64,000 bases of DNA from SZUA-100 sp965248135 (GTDB lineage Bacteria; Pseudomonadota; Alphaproteobacteria; Rhizobiales; Rhizobiaceae), in NCBI GenBank assembly GCA_965248135.1, contig CBDFIN010000012.1, forward strand, positions 1,736,001-1,800,000, in the 5' to 3' direction. A program made the position numbers and the translations under genes. How positions within the stretch are numbered: the first letter of the stretch is position 1; each line of letters begins with the position of its first letter. A model generated the notes under the pieces. The model saw nothing but the letters and a program-made list of their open reading frames with translations. It did no database searches and was not told the DNA's origin. This document shows positions 8,443-16,460 of this stretch, piece by piece.

Positions 8443-9081
8443 CTACACCGCAGTGCCCCCTACTCTTTCCATCGGCCGTACAATGCGCAACAGCGCACCA
8501 TAGGGAATGAGCATGGCGATGCCGATCAGCACTTTGACAACAAAATCGCCAGCGGCAAGTGAAACCCAAAGCGGCGTTTCGAAATTCAGACCGAAAAATG
8601 GCACGGCAAATCCCAGCGAGCCGTCATCGCGTCCAAACAAAGTATCGAGAACCACAAACCGTGCCGCAAAAGCCAGCGAAAAGAACAACAGCGTGTCGAA
8701 GGCCGAGCCTATCAGGGAGGAAAACAAAGGCGCTGACCACCATTTGCCGGCGCGCAGTCGATCGAACACGGCAATATCTAGCAATTGAGCCAGCAAGAAT
8801 GCCGAACCCGACGCAATGGCGATACGCGGTGTTGCCAGCCAGATCGACAAAACAACGGCCAAAACGAAGCCAAAGAATACAATTTTTCGGGCCGTTGCAG
8901 CGCCGAACCGCCGATTGGCCAAATCGGTAACCAGAAACGCCACCGGATAGCTGAACGCGCCCCAGGTCAATATATCGGCCAGCCCCAAATATCTGAACTG
9001 GAATTGCACCAGATAGTTGGAAAGCGCCACCACCGCACACATGGCGGCAACCAATATCGAGAGGCTGGAAAGTCTGGTCAT
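8443..9081 (-). CDS. VUT/YhhQ family queuosine-precursor transporter
   Basis: 212 residues with six or more membrane segments. The YhhQ-type signatures are visible: NYLVQFQF near the N-terminus, TWGAFSYPVAFLVTDLANRRFG, SGSAFLLAQLLDIAVFDRLR, and SSLIGSAFDTLLFF. Characterised members import 7-cyano-7-deazaguanine or 7-aminomethyl-7-deazaguanine for queuosine tRNA modification. The gene stands 82 bp downstream of the rpmB region in the opposite direction of transcription from the DUF3108 gene. A GluQRS gene, which modifies queuosine in tRNA(Asp), occurs elsewhere in the window (25098-25988), so queuosine use by this organism is consistent. Confidence 0.92.
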   Translation of the reverse strand: MTRLSSLSILVAAMCAVVALSNYLVQFQFRYLGLADILTWGAFSYPVAFLVTDLANRRFGAATARKIVFFGFVLAVVLSIWLATPRIAIASGSAFLLAQLLDIAVFDRLRAGKWWSAPLFSSLIGSAFDTLLFFSLAFAARFVVLDTLFGRDDGSLGFAVPFFGLNFETPLWVSLAAGDFVVKVLIGIAMLIPYGALLRIVRPMERVGGTAV

Positions 9082-9163
9082 TTTTTATATCCTGGGTGAT
9101 GGAACCAGCAATTCCGGCATTGATTATCAACCAACGCCGGTAAAAACCATGCGCAAAATGCAG

Positions 9164-9460
9164 CTATTGGGCGTTTGCTTCTTCAAGCTTTTTCTTCACC
9201 TGCCGGCGCAGGATCCGGGCCTTGGCTGAAAGGTCACAATCCTTCGCCTTGGCCAAAAATGCATCCAGACCGCCGCGGTGTTCCACACTGCGCAGCGCAT
9301 TGGCGCTGATGCGCAAGCGGATACGCTGATTGAGCGCATCGCTCAACAAAGTGACATTGCAAAGATTGGGCAGAAAGCGGCGACGCGTCTTGTTGTTCGC
9401 GTGGCTCACATTATTGCCCGATTGAACCGCCTTGCCGGTTAACTCACAGCGCCGTGACAT
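9164..9460 (-). CDS. rpmB: 50S ribosomal protein L28
   Basis: 98 residues. Start placed at ATG 9460 giving MSRRCELTGKAVQSGNNVSH, the standard L28 N-terminus; an upstream extension of the frame is not part of the protein. Visible family features are SHANNKTRRRFLPNL, LRISANALRSVEHRGGLDAFL and a basic C-terminus ending KKKLEEANAQ. It is a structural protein of the large ribosomal subunit. The adjacency to a divergently transcribed DUF3108 gene is the normal arrangement in Rhizobiales. Confidence 0.98.
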   Translation of the reverse strand: MSRRCELTGKAVQSGNNVSHANNKTRRRFLPNLCNVTLLSDALNQRIRLRISANALRSVEHRGGLDAFLAKAKDCDLSAKARILRRQVKKKLEEANAQ

Positions 9461-9830
9461 GGCTATAACCCTTGTTTTCAAACCAAACAGATTGCCCGAA
9501 GTTAGATCGGGCTCCGACAACGACGAAAGATAGCAACCCGGCACAGGCCAAGTCTAATCGTGTCTTCAACCGTTGTGGAAAAAGTTGCCTGTCTATAGGC
9601 ATGCATTGCCACGTCGTCAAGTAATTCGTGCGCCCGCCCGCTCCGTTGAAAGTCATTGATTTTGCACCTCGTCCAATCCCTGACAGGCAATTTTCATCAC
9701 AAATTCAATTTCTCGCCATTATTTCGGTGATTTTGCTGCGTATCGATTTGACTGCAAGACACATGTCTAATCATTCCCGCCCATAATGTTGCCGTGCAGA
9801 CCATAGCCGGCACTGTTCAGGAGCATTATT
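9461..9830. other. Divergent intergenic region between rpmB and the DUF3108 gene
   Basis: 370 bp without a credible gene. It must hold the promoters for rpmB (leftward) and the DUF3108 gene (rightward). I see no convincing paired -35/-10 elements, riboswitch or repeat. The only clear signal is the CAGGAG ribosome-binding site at 9818-9823. Confidence 0.5.
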
Positions 9831-10643
9831 TTGACCATCAAAAATGTCACGGTTGTTGTTGCAGCGATTATTATTGCAGTCGGCTTCACCTTCAATTCTT
9901 TGAGCGCGAGAGAAAAGGTAAAGCATAATACGAAATTGATCATGACCCTTTCCGGCATACCGGTTGGAAAGGCGTATTTGTCAATGAAGCTGGACAATGG
10001 CGCCTATGCAATGCACGGCTCTGCCAAGGCCTATGGAGCCTCTAAAATTTTCTCCAATGCCAAGGGCGTTTCGACAAGCCGCGGACGATATGATAGTGGT
10101 CGCATCGTGGCAGCAAGTCATGAGCTGAAATACTCGACCAAAAAGATGAAGGGCACTGTCAAAATGACGTTTGATGGTTCTGGTCTTCAAGAGTCACATT
10201 CGGTTCCTCCGGTGTTTTACCAGGTGGACTCGGTCAAATTGCAACCCGCCCACCTTCGCGCCGTGCTTGACCCGGTCAGCACATCAATTGTCGCTGTCAA
10301 AGCCAGTCAGATTGGCAATGGCACGGCCATATGCAACCGGACCTTGCCGATCTATGATGGTAAAAAACGGTTTGACCTGCGTCTTAGATTTAAGGGTATT
10401 CGCAAACTGGTCACCAAGGGGTTTAAAGGTATCTCGTATGTGTGTTCTGCCCGCTATGTGCCCGTTGCTGGCCATCGTCCGCACAAAAAGCATATCAAGC
10501 GGCTGATAGCCAACAGGAGTATTGAAGTCGCCATGGCTCGCATTGGAACGACGCCGGTTTACGGCCTTATTCAATTTGCCATGAAGACAAGATATGGCCG
10601 GATTGCCGGCAGACCCAGTTATTTTCACACCACCGCGCAGTAA
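9831..10643 (+). CDS. DUF3108 domain-containing envelope protein
   Basis: 270 residues. The start is a TTG at 9831, supported by CAGGAG seven bases upstream. The N-terminus is a signal peptide or anchor: a Lys followed by VTVVVAAIIIAVGFTF, cleavage near LSAREK. The remainder matches the DUF3108 family: repeated beta strands such as YAMHGSAKAYG, HELKYSTKKMKGTVKMTF, and CNRTLPIYDGKKRFDL. DUF3108 proteins are exported and of unknown function. Two cysteines (in AICNRT and YVCSARY) could form a disulfide. The neighbour on the other strand is rpmB. Confidence 0.85.
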   Translation: MTIKNVTVVVAAIIIAVGFTFNSLSAREKVKHNTKLIMTLSGIPVGKAYLSMKLDNGAYAMHGSAKAYGASKIFSNAKGVSTSRGRYDSGRIVAASHELKYSTKKMKGTVKMTFDGSGLQESHSVPPVFYQVDSVKLQPAHLRAVLDPVSTSIVAVKASQIGNGTAICNRTLPIYDGKKRFDLRLRFKGIRKLVTKGFKGISYVCSARYVPVAGHRPHKKHIKRLIANRSIEVAMARIGTTPVYGLIQFAMKTRYGRIAGRPSYFHTTAQ

Positions 10644-11132
10644 GCAGCGAAGAAAACTGCTGATCTGTACCAGTTTGGTGCGGATTGATTAACCGCTATT
10701 AACAAAACTACCGGTCTGCACGGTGTTCCGTTCCATTGCTTTCTGCATGTTGCGCCAGCCATTGGCGCAGCTACCAAATATGGTGAGAACAAATTGGCAA
10801 CGATCAAAAAGCAGTGATTCGTGCAGGTTCTGTTCACCCTATGATGCAAAAGCTTCGATATGTCTGGAAGAGTAACGTCGGTCAGGTAAAATTTGATTAA
10901 TAAATATTGCATCGCATCAAGTATTGCACTTGTCTCGATTTCGCACGTACCTGTTATATCAACCACCGTTGGTATTAACCATTTCGCCGGGCCTAACTGT
11001 GCTTGTGACTAATTGGTAGTAACAATTTGTCGCTTCAATACCAGATATGGTGGTGAACAAACCGGGAATTGTTATCGAGTCAGCGATTCGGACCGCCTTT
11101 GTTCTTGCGGCGTTCTCTTTGTTAACGACAGC
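10644..11132. other. Gene-free region upstream of a repeat element
   Basis: About 490 bp with no plausible coding region in any frame and visibly higher AT content than its neighbours. It contains one perfect stem-loop, TGCGCCA-gccat-TGGCGCA (10751-10769), roughly 110 bp after the DUF3108 stop, which could end that transcript although no T-run follows. The 204-bp repeat element begins immediately to the right. Confidence 0.5.
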
Positions 11133-11142
11133 ACCATTGACG

Positions 11143-11346
11143 CACGGTAATCGCTTGAGAGCGATTTGCACGTATATTGTTAGCTTGCTCCGCTGCGGGC
11201 GGTTCTTTGCGGCGCTTTTTGCGCCTCAATCACCGTCCTCACATGAGCAATGCTCAAGGCTGACCCGAATTCCCGAGATTTTTCTTTGAAAAAATCCCTC
11301 CATTCGGGCGCTATGCGGATAAACTTTCTTTCAAGCGATCGCCGTG
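11143..11346 (-). mobile_element. 204-bp MITE-like element, copy 1
   Basis: Left end CACGGTAATCGCTTGA and the reverse complement of the right end CACGGCGATCGCTTGA form terminal inverted repeats. The element is flanked by a perfect 10-bp direct repeat ACCATTGACG at 11133-11142 and 11347-11356. It is about 96% identical to the copy at 54453-54656 by hand alignment and identical in length to all other copies. The strand given is that of an internal open frame that stops at 11180; in this copy the internal ATG is ATA. It contains GGCGC-TTTTT-GCGCC and sub-terminal AATCGCT/AGCGATT hairpins. No transposase is encoded. It ends 95 bp before the helicase start. Confidence 0.88.
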
Positions 11347-11441
11347 ACCATTGACGCAGATGATTGCACTTGGGCACAGATTGCTCTAAATGCCAGTAGC
11401 TCTAGAACGGTTCACAAGCAACGGTTGCAAACTCCCAGATT

Positions 11442-14339
11442 ATGACCTCCCACAGCTCTTCAATTCTGCCCCCTCTATCGGGCCGCGGCGTGACGGCGGT
11501 ACTTGGCCCAACCAATACCGGCAAGACCCATCTGGCCATTGATCGCATGATCGGCCATTCGAGCGGCCTCATTGGACTGCCGTTGCGGCTGTTGGCGCGC
11601 GAGGTTTACCAGCGGGTGTGCGAACGGGCCGGGGTTGAGGCGGCTGCGTTAATAACAGGTGAAGAAAAAATTGTGCCTGAAAATGCCCGGTTTCGCATCT
11701 GTACGGTCGAGGCGATGCCACGAGAAGCCGATGCCGCCTTTGTCGCTATCGATGAGGTGCAACTGGCCAGCGATCTTGAACGCGGGCATATATTCACCGA
11801 CCGTATTCTCCATCTTCGCGGTCGGGAAGAGACCATGTTGCTGGGAGCCGCGACCGTGCGGCCAGTGCTCCAAGGATTACTGCCTGGTATCAATGTGATC
11901 ACCAGGCCACGGATGTCGCAATTGTCCTGGGCGGGCCAGAAGAAAATTACCCGGCTGCCTCGCCGCACGGCCATTGTCGCTTTTTCCGCCGACGAGGTTT
12001 ATGCGATTGCTGAACTCATTCGCCGTCAGCGCGGCGGCGCGGCGGTTGTTCTTGGATCCCTGTCTCCGCGCACGCGCAATGCCCAGGTGGCGCTTTACCA
12101 ATCGGGCGATGTTGATTTTCTGGTGGCAACCGATGCTATCGGCATGGGTCTTAATCTCGATGTTGACCACGTCGCTTTCGCCCAGAGCAAGAAGTTTGAT
12201 GGACACCGGTATCGCAGCCTTACTCCGGCTGAATTCTCACAGATTGCCGGCCGTGCCGGCCGTCACACCAATGATGGGACTTTTGGCGTTACCGGCAAAG
12301 TCGACCCGTTCGATGACAAGCTGGTGCAAGCGCTCGAAACGCATAGTTTTGCGGCCGAAAAGGTCATTCAGTGGCGCAACCGCAATCTAGATCTTGCCAG
12401 TCTTGTCCGACTGCGCGAAAGTCTCGAAATGGCGAGCGACAATCCGTTGCTGGTAAAGGCACCGCCCGCCACCGACCAGCGAACGCTCGAAATTCTCGCC
12501 ACCGACCCGGAAGTATCACGTCGCACCAACGACGCTTCCGGCGTCGGGCTGCTATGGGAAGTTTGCCAGATTCCAGACTATCGCCGCATTGCGCCTGCCA
12601 ATCATGCTGAAATGGTGGCTCGTATATTCAAGGATGTGCGGGACACAGGCATGATCGACGAGAATTGGTTTGCCGAGCAGGTTAATCAAACCGATGATAC
12701 CCGTGGCGAAATCGACACTTTGTCGAACCGCATTGCCCATATTCGCACCTGGACATTCATATCCAACAGTTCCGGCTGGCTGCCTGATCCCCTTCACTGG
12801 CAGGAAAAAACCCGCGCTATCGAGGACAGATTGTCCGATGCGCTGCATGAGAGCTTGACGAAACGGTTTGTGGACCGCAGGACAAGTGCTTTGATGAAGA
12901 GATTGCGGGAAAACACTATGTTGGACGTCGAAATCGGCAGCACCGGCGATGTTCAGGTTGAGGGCCATCATGTGGGGCAATTGCGTGGCTTCCGGTTTTC
13001 GGCCGACGGTTCTGCCGAAGGCGCCGACGCCAAGGCAGCACGAAACGCGGCACACAAGGCCCTGGCGGCCGAAATCGAGGCACGGGCAGCGCGCTTCACG
13101 GCCAGCGGTAATTCTGATTTCGCGCTCGATTCAAATGCCATCATCCGCTGGCTCGGTGAGCCGGTGGCGAAACTTGCGGCTGGCGAAGAGCTGCTGAAGC
13201 CGCGCATCATTTTGCTTGCCGATGAACACTTGTCCGGCCCTGAACGGGACAAGGTTGCAAACAGGCTCGAACGGTGGATCGGATTCCATATTGATCTGGT
13301 GCTGAAGCCACTGGTTGTGCTTGCCGCTGCGGACGAGATTACTGGCCTCGCCAGGGGCGTCGCTTTTCGTCTGGTTGAAAAACTTGGTGTCGTCGACCGG
13401 CGTGATATAGCCAGCGACATACGGGCGCTTGATCAGGAGACACGTGGCCTGATGCGCCGGCGCGGCGTTCGTTTCGGCGCCTATCATATCTTCATCCCGG
13501 CCCTGTTGAAACCGGCCCCCGCAGCGCTGGCGACGATTTTGTGGGCCTTGAAAAATGATCGGCTGGAAGCGCCGGGTTTGAGCGAAATTCCGCAAATTTC
13601 GGCAACCGGACGTACTTCCGTGGCACTCGATGCCACATTTGACCCCGAACTGTACAGCCTGTCCGGATTTCGCATATTGGGAAAAAAGGCCGTCCGGGTG
13701 GATATTCTGGAGCGTCTGGCCGATCTGATCCGACCAGCCCTAGCGTGGCGGCAGGGGGGTGATACGCCGCGTCCGGAAGGTGGATATGAAAACAACGCTT
13801 TTTTAGAAACACCAGCCATGATGTCTATCCTTGGGGCAACCCGCGAAGACATGAACGAGATTCTTACAACCCTTGGCTATTCGGCAGATATTAAGCCGGC
13901 AGAAGCTGTAGAAAAGCGACTTGGCGAAATTGCGCCAGACTATGTGGCGCCTTCGCCGACTATCAACACTGCAAATTCGACACCTTCCGATGAAACCGGT
14001 GCAGAGGGAAAATCGCAAGACAACATCGAAGAGAGTATCGGCCCGGTTGCCGAGCCACCGCAAGAAGAAGAAAAACTGATTAGCATCTGGCGACCGGCAA
14101 GGCTCAATCGTTCAGGCAAAAATGATCAAAGGCGACGTGGACCGCGAAAAGAGACCGGCTTAAACAAAAGTGGCCAAAGGCACACCAAAGGCCAAGGAAA
14201 TAAAACAGAAATGCATTCGCCAAACAAGAAACCTGTTGGCAGCAAACCTATTGGCCGCAAAGCCGCTGAACCCGATCCCGATTCACCCTTTGCCAAACTT
14301 GCCGCTCTAAAGGCGGCACTCGAAAAGAAGAATGGCTGA
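11442..14339 (+). CDS. Suv3-like DEAD/DExH-type RNA helicase
   Basis: 965 residues. The N-terminus carries Walker A GPTNTGKTHLA (residues about 22-32), motif II AIDEVQ, then ATDAIGMGLN (motif V) and IAGRAGRH (motif VI, QIAGRAGR), the helicase set of the Suv3 (mitochondrial degradosome helicase) branch. A long middle region matches alphaproteobacterial homologues. The last 100 residues are a low-complexity, Arg/Lys/Gly-rich tail ending in SPFAKLAALKAALEKK, likely RNA-binding. It is presumably an RNA-unwinding enzyme in RNA processing or ribosome assembly, inferred from family. Its stop lies inside the start of the S4-protein gene (8-base overlap), so the two are translationally linked. Confidence 0.92.
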   Translation: MTSHSSSILPPLSGRGVTAVLGPTNTGKTHLAIDRMIGHSSGLIGLPLRLLAREVYQRVCERAGVEAAALITGEEKIVPENARFRICTVEAMPREADAAFVAIDEVQLASDLERGHIFTDRILHLRGREETMLLGAATVRPVLQGLLPGINVITRPRMSQLSWAGQKKITRLPRRTAIVAFSADEVYAIAELIRRQRGGAAVVLGSLSPRTRNAQVALYQSGDVDFLVATDAIGMGLNLDVDHVAFAQSKKFDGHRYRSLTPAEFSQIAGRAGRHTNDGTFGVTGKVDPFDDKLVQALETHSFAAEKVIQWRNRNLDLASLVRLRESLEMASDNPLLVKAPPATDQRTLEILATDPEVSRRTNDASGVGLLWEVCQIPDYRRIAPANHAEMVARIFKDVRDTGMIDENWFAEQVNQTDDTRGEIDTLSNRIAHIRTWTFISNSSGWLPDPLHWQEKTRAIEDRLSDALHESLTKRFVDRRTSALMKRLRENTMLDVEIGSTGDVQVEGHHVGQLRGFRFSADGSAEGADAKAARNAAHKALAAEIEARAARFTASGNSDFALDSNAIIRWLGEPVAKLAAGEELLKPRIILLADEHLSGPERDKVANRLERWIGFHIDLVLKPLVVLAAADEITGLARGVAFRLVEKLGVVDRRDIASDIRALDQETRGLMRRRGVRFGAYHIFIPALLKPAPAALATILWALKNDRLEAPGLSEIPQISATGRTSVALDATFDPELYSLSGFRILGKKAVRVDILERLADLIRPALAWRQGGDTPRPEGGYENNAFLETPAMMSILGATREDMNEILTTLGYSADIKPAEAVEKRLGEIAPDYVAPSPTINTANSTPSDETGAEGKSQDNIEESIGPVAEPPQEEEKLISIWRPARLNRSGKNDQRRRGPRKETGLNKSGQRHTKGQGNKTEMHSPNKKPVGSKPIGRKAAEPDPDSPFAKLAALKAALEKKNG

Positions 14340-14742
14340 ACAACCCGCCGCTACAGTGCCTGTTCGCATTGATAAATGGCTTTGGTTTGCTCGCGTGGTC
14401 AAGTCCAGGACATTAGCTAAAAAACTTGTTCAGGCCGGCAAAGTCAGACTGAATGGCACCAAAACCACATCCGCCAGTGCGGCATTGGGGTATGGTGATG
14501 TTTTAACCGTTACATTGCCACGACGCATTCTGGTTTATCGGGTATTAGCGCCCGGTAGCCGGCGCGGACCGGCAGTTGAGGCGCAATCGCTATTTGAGGA
14601 TCTAAGTCCGCCGGTGGTGCGCAAAAACAGTGCGGAAAGACCCGCCAAACAGGCGCTACGCGATGAAGGGGCCGGACGACCAACCAAACGCGAGCGCCGT
14701 CAACTTTCAAGATTTCGCGCTGGTGCGGGTGAAGAATATTAG
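14332..14742 (+). CDS. S4-domain RNA-binding protein (HslR/Hsp15-like)
   Basis: 136 residues. Residues about 10-70 form an S4 RNA-binding fold: VRIDKWLWFARVVKSR, LAKKLVQAGKVRLNG and a following DVLTVTLPRRILVYRVL strand. A basic, low-complexity C-terminus (RPAKQAL, RPTKRERRQLSRF) follows. HslR in E. coli rescues stalled 50S subunits carrying nascent chains; the same role is only a suggestion here. Its ATG overlaps the end of the helicase gene, a conserved pairing in Rhizobiales that suggests a shared role in RNA metabolism. Confidence 0.92.
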   Translation: MAEQPAATVPVRIDKWLWFARVVKSRTLAKKLVQAGKVRLNGTKTTSASAALGYGDVLTVTLPRRILVYRVLAPGSRRGPAVEAQSLFEDLSPPVVRKNSAERPAKQALRDEGAGRPTKRERRQLSRFRAGAGEEY

Positions 14743-14870
14743 CATCGCAAATTGATCGCCAGTTCCAGCAAATTTGCCGCGGCACTGCACTTGAATTTGT
14801 CCAATGGAAGTTCTAGAGGGTGTGCTTGAAAGCCTCCAACGTAGCAAACCTGAATATCCGGAGCCCGAAC

Positions 14871-15209
14871 ATGACCTACCTCGTCGTCGATAATTGCATC
14901 AAATGCAAGTATATGGATTGTATCGAGGTTTGCCCTGTCGATTGTTTTTACGAGGGTGAAAACATGCTGGTAATTCACCCTGAGGAATGCATTGACTGCG
15001 GCGTGTGCGAGCCTGAATGCCCGGCTGAGGCGATCAAGCCTGATACGGAGCCGGGTCTGGAAAAGTGGCTGGAGATAAACACCGAATATGCGGAAAAATG
15101 GCCCAACATCATTGCCAAGGGTGAGGCGCCGGCCGACGGTGAGAAATTTGACGGCGAGGAAAACAAGTTTGAAAAATATTTCTCCGCCGAACCTGGCGAG
15201 GGTTCCTAG
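14871..15209 (+). CDS. fdxA: Ferredoxin FdxA (3Fe-4S/4Fe-4S)
   Basis: 112 residues, the standard FdxA length. Start set at ATG 14871 (MTYLVVDNCIKCKYMDC). Cluster-binding cysteines are visible as CIKCKYMDCIEVCPVDCF and CIDCGVCEPECPAEAI, the pattern of seven-iron ferredoxins in which one site holds a [3Fe-4S] cluster. An acidic C-terminal extension follows, as usual. It is a soluble electron carrier, partner unknown. It sits between the S4 protein and carD as in other Rhizobiales. The stop codon lies inside the left arm of a hairpin. Confidence 0.97.
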   Translation: MTYLVVDNCIKCKYMDCIEVCPVDCFYEGENMLVIHPEECIDCGVCEPECPAEAIKPDTEPGLEKWLEINTEYAEKWPNIIAKGEAPADGEKFDGEENKFEKYFSAEPGEGS

Positions 15210-15284
15210 TGCAATGAATTTGACATTTGGTACCCATTTGCAGCTTCGTTCATCTTCAAATGTCAAATTCGAAAATTCCACTAG
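15206..15284. repeat. Inverted-repeat hairpin 1, bounded by ctagtg/cactag
   Basis: The left arm starts CTAGTG (15206-15211) and contains GAATTTGACATTTG. The right arm is CAAATGTCAAATTC and ends CCACTAG (15278-15284). The arms pair over roughly 20 bp with a 4-nt bulge. It overlaps the fdxA stop codon and may end or protect the fdxA transcript. It is followed after 13 bp by a second hairpin of the same design. Confidence 0.75.
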
Positions 15285-15297
15285 ATTCAATATCTTG

Positions 15298-15374
15298 CTA
15301 GTGGTTCTTTTGATTCCAACATTTGCAAATAAGGGTGCTGCGAGGGGATGCAAATGTTGGTACAGAACCACTAG
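15298..15374. repeat. Inverted-repeat hairpin 2, bounded by ctagtg/cactag
   Basis: The left arm CTAGTGGTTCT...CCAACATTTGCA pairs with the right arm TGCAAATGTTGG...AGAACCACTAG (ending 15374). Its outer ends and the ACATTTG core resemble hairpin 1, and the sizes are close (77 and 79 bp), so both may be copies of a short palindromic element. No T-run follows. Confidence 0.75.
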
Positions 15375-15456
15375 CCAAGCCACTGCCATCGGCCTGTTGA
15401 AATTAACCAGTTTGACAGCCGAATAGCAGCCATGCAGGCAAAATCATGCGAAGCCG

Positions 15457-15485
15457 TTGAATTTTACCCTTTTTTCATGTATAGT
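15457..15485 (+). promoter_or_regulatory. Candidate sigma-70-type promoter
   Basis: TTGAAT (15457-15462), a 17-base spacer, then TATAGT (15480-15485). It points toward carD, whose start is 337 bp downstream, so it would make a long leader, or a transcript for the small frame at 15520-15642 or for an RNA. Prediction by eye only. Confidence 0.4.
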
Positions 15486-15519
15486 GCAGCTATGTTGGTT
15501 ATCAGAACCCCGACGTGAA

Positions 15520-15642
15520 ATGAACAAACAGCGCTTTTCAGCGAGATTTGAATTCGGGGCTGACTTCCCGGTATTGGTGAGAAAATATAAACTGCGATTT
15601 TATTCGCTTTGCTGGGGTATGTTCAGGCGGCGCGAAAGTTAG
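15520..15642 (+). CDS. Possible small basic protein (40 aa)
   Basis: Short frame starting MNKQRFSARFEFG and ending GMFRRRES, rich in Arg/Lys and aromatic residues. It lies 35 bp downstream of the candidate promoter at 15457-15485. The ribosome-binding site is weak (GACGTGAA) and I recognise no family. It could equally be non-coding leader of carD. Kept only because it is the sole frame in a 612-bp gap (15210-15821) that has a promoter-like signal; the rest of that gap, beyond the two hairpins, shows nothing I can name. Confidence 0.2.
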   Translation: MNKQRFSARFEFGADFPVLVRKYKLRFYSLCWGMFRRRES

Positions 15643-15821
15643 CAATAGGCGATCGAACAGCACTGCTAATGATGATTTGCGGTGTTTGGATTTCTCACAA
15701 CCAAATCATGCTAGAGGCCTCAATGCGACGCAAGGCGGGTTCCTATTCCAGTCCCTAGCTGCCTAAGACAGCAACAATATCAACATCGGTTAAACGATGG
15801 ATTACAGGAGAGTTTTTAAAC

Positions 15822-16406
15822 ATGGCGACAGCAAAAAAGCCAACCCAGCGACAGGGTTTCAAAACCGGTGAGTTTGTAGTTTACCCGGCTCATGGCGTTG
15901 GGCAGATCTTGGAGATCGAGCAGAAGGAAGTGGCCGGCTTTTCACTGGAATTATTCGTTATTAACTTTGAAAAAGACAAAATGACCCTGCGGGTTCCAAT
16001 TCCGAAGATCGAATCAGTCGGCATGCGCAAGCTTTCTGACAATACTCTGGTGGAAAAGGCACTTAAAACCGTTCAGGGACGTGCCCGTATCAAGCGCACC
16101 ATGTGGAGTCGTCGCGCTCAGGAATACGATGCCAAGATCAATTCAGGCAGTCTGATCCTGGTGTCCGAGGTTGTGCGCGATCTCTTTCGCTCAGAAAACC
16201 AACCCGAACAGTCCTACTCCGAACGCCAGCTTTATGAAGCAGCCCTTGAACGCATGGCACGCGAATTGGCGGTAGTCAAAAAACTCTCCGATACCGAGGC
16301 CGTCAATCTGATTGAGGCTAATCTGGCAAAAGGCCCGCGCCGTGGACCCAAGCTTGATGATCAGGACAATGATCCCGATTCCGGCGAAGCGGAAGCTGCA
16401 GCTTAA
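15822..16406 (+). CDS. carD: CarD family transcriptional regulator
   Basis: 194 residues. The N-terminal 60 residues form the CarD/CdnL/TRCF RNA-polymerase-interaction domain (FKTGEFVVYPAHGVGQI, FVINFEKDKMTLRVPI). A helical C-terminal part (MWSRRAQEYDAKINSG, LVSEVVRDLFR, LYEAALERMARELAVV) contacts promoter DNA in characterised members, which stabilise the open complex, notably at rRNA promoters. CAGGAGAG lies upstream of the ATG. A strong terminator follows. The position behind fdxA is conserved in Rhizobiales. Confidence 0.96.
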   Translation: MATAKKPTQRQGFKTGEFVVYPAHGVGQILEIEQKEVAGFSLELFVINFEKDKMTLRVPIPKIESVGMRKLSDNTLVEKALKTVQGRARIKRTMWSRRAQEYDAKINSGSLILVSEVVRDLFRSENQPEQSYSERQLYEAALERMARELAVVKKLSDTEAVNLIEANLAKGPRRGPKLDDQDNDPDSGEAEAAA

Positions 16407-16432
16407 CTTGGCGCAAGGGTCGAAATTCATCA

Positions 16433-16460
16433 AAAAACCCGGCTAATCCGCCGGGTTTTT
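16433..16460. terminator. Bidirectional intrinsic terminator between carD and the M48 protease gene
   Basis: The 11-bp stem AAAAACCCGGC / GCCGGGTTTTT with loop TAATCC has an A-run on the left and a T-run on the right, so it can terminate both carD and the convergent ATP-synthase/protease transcript. Confidence 0.92.
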
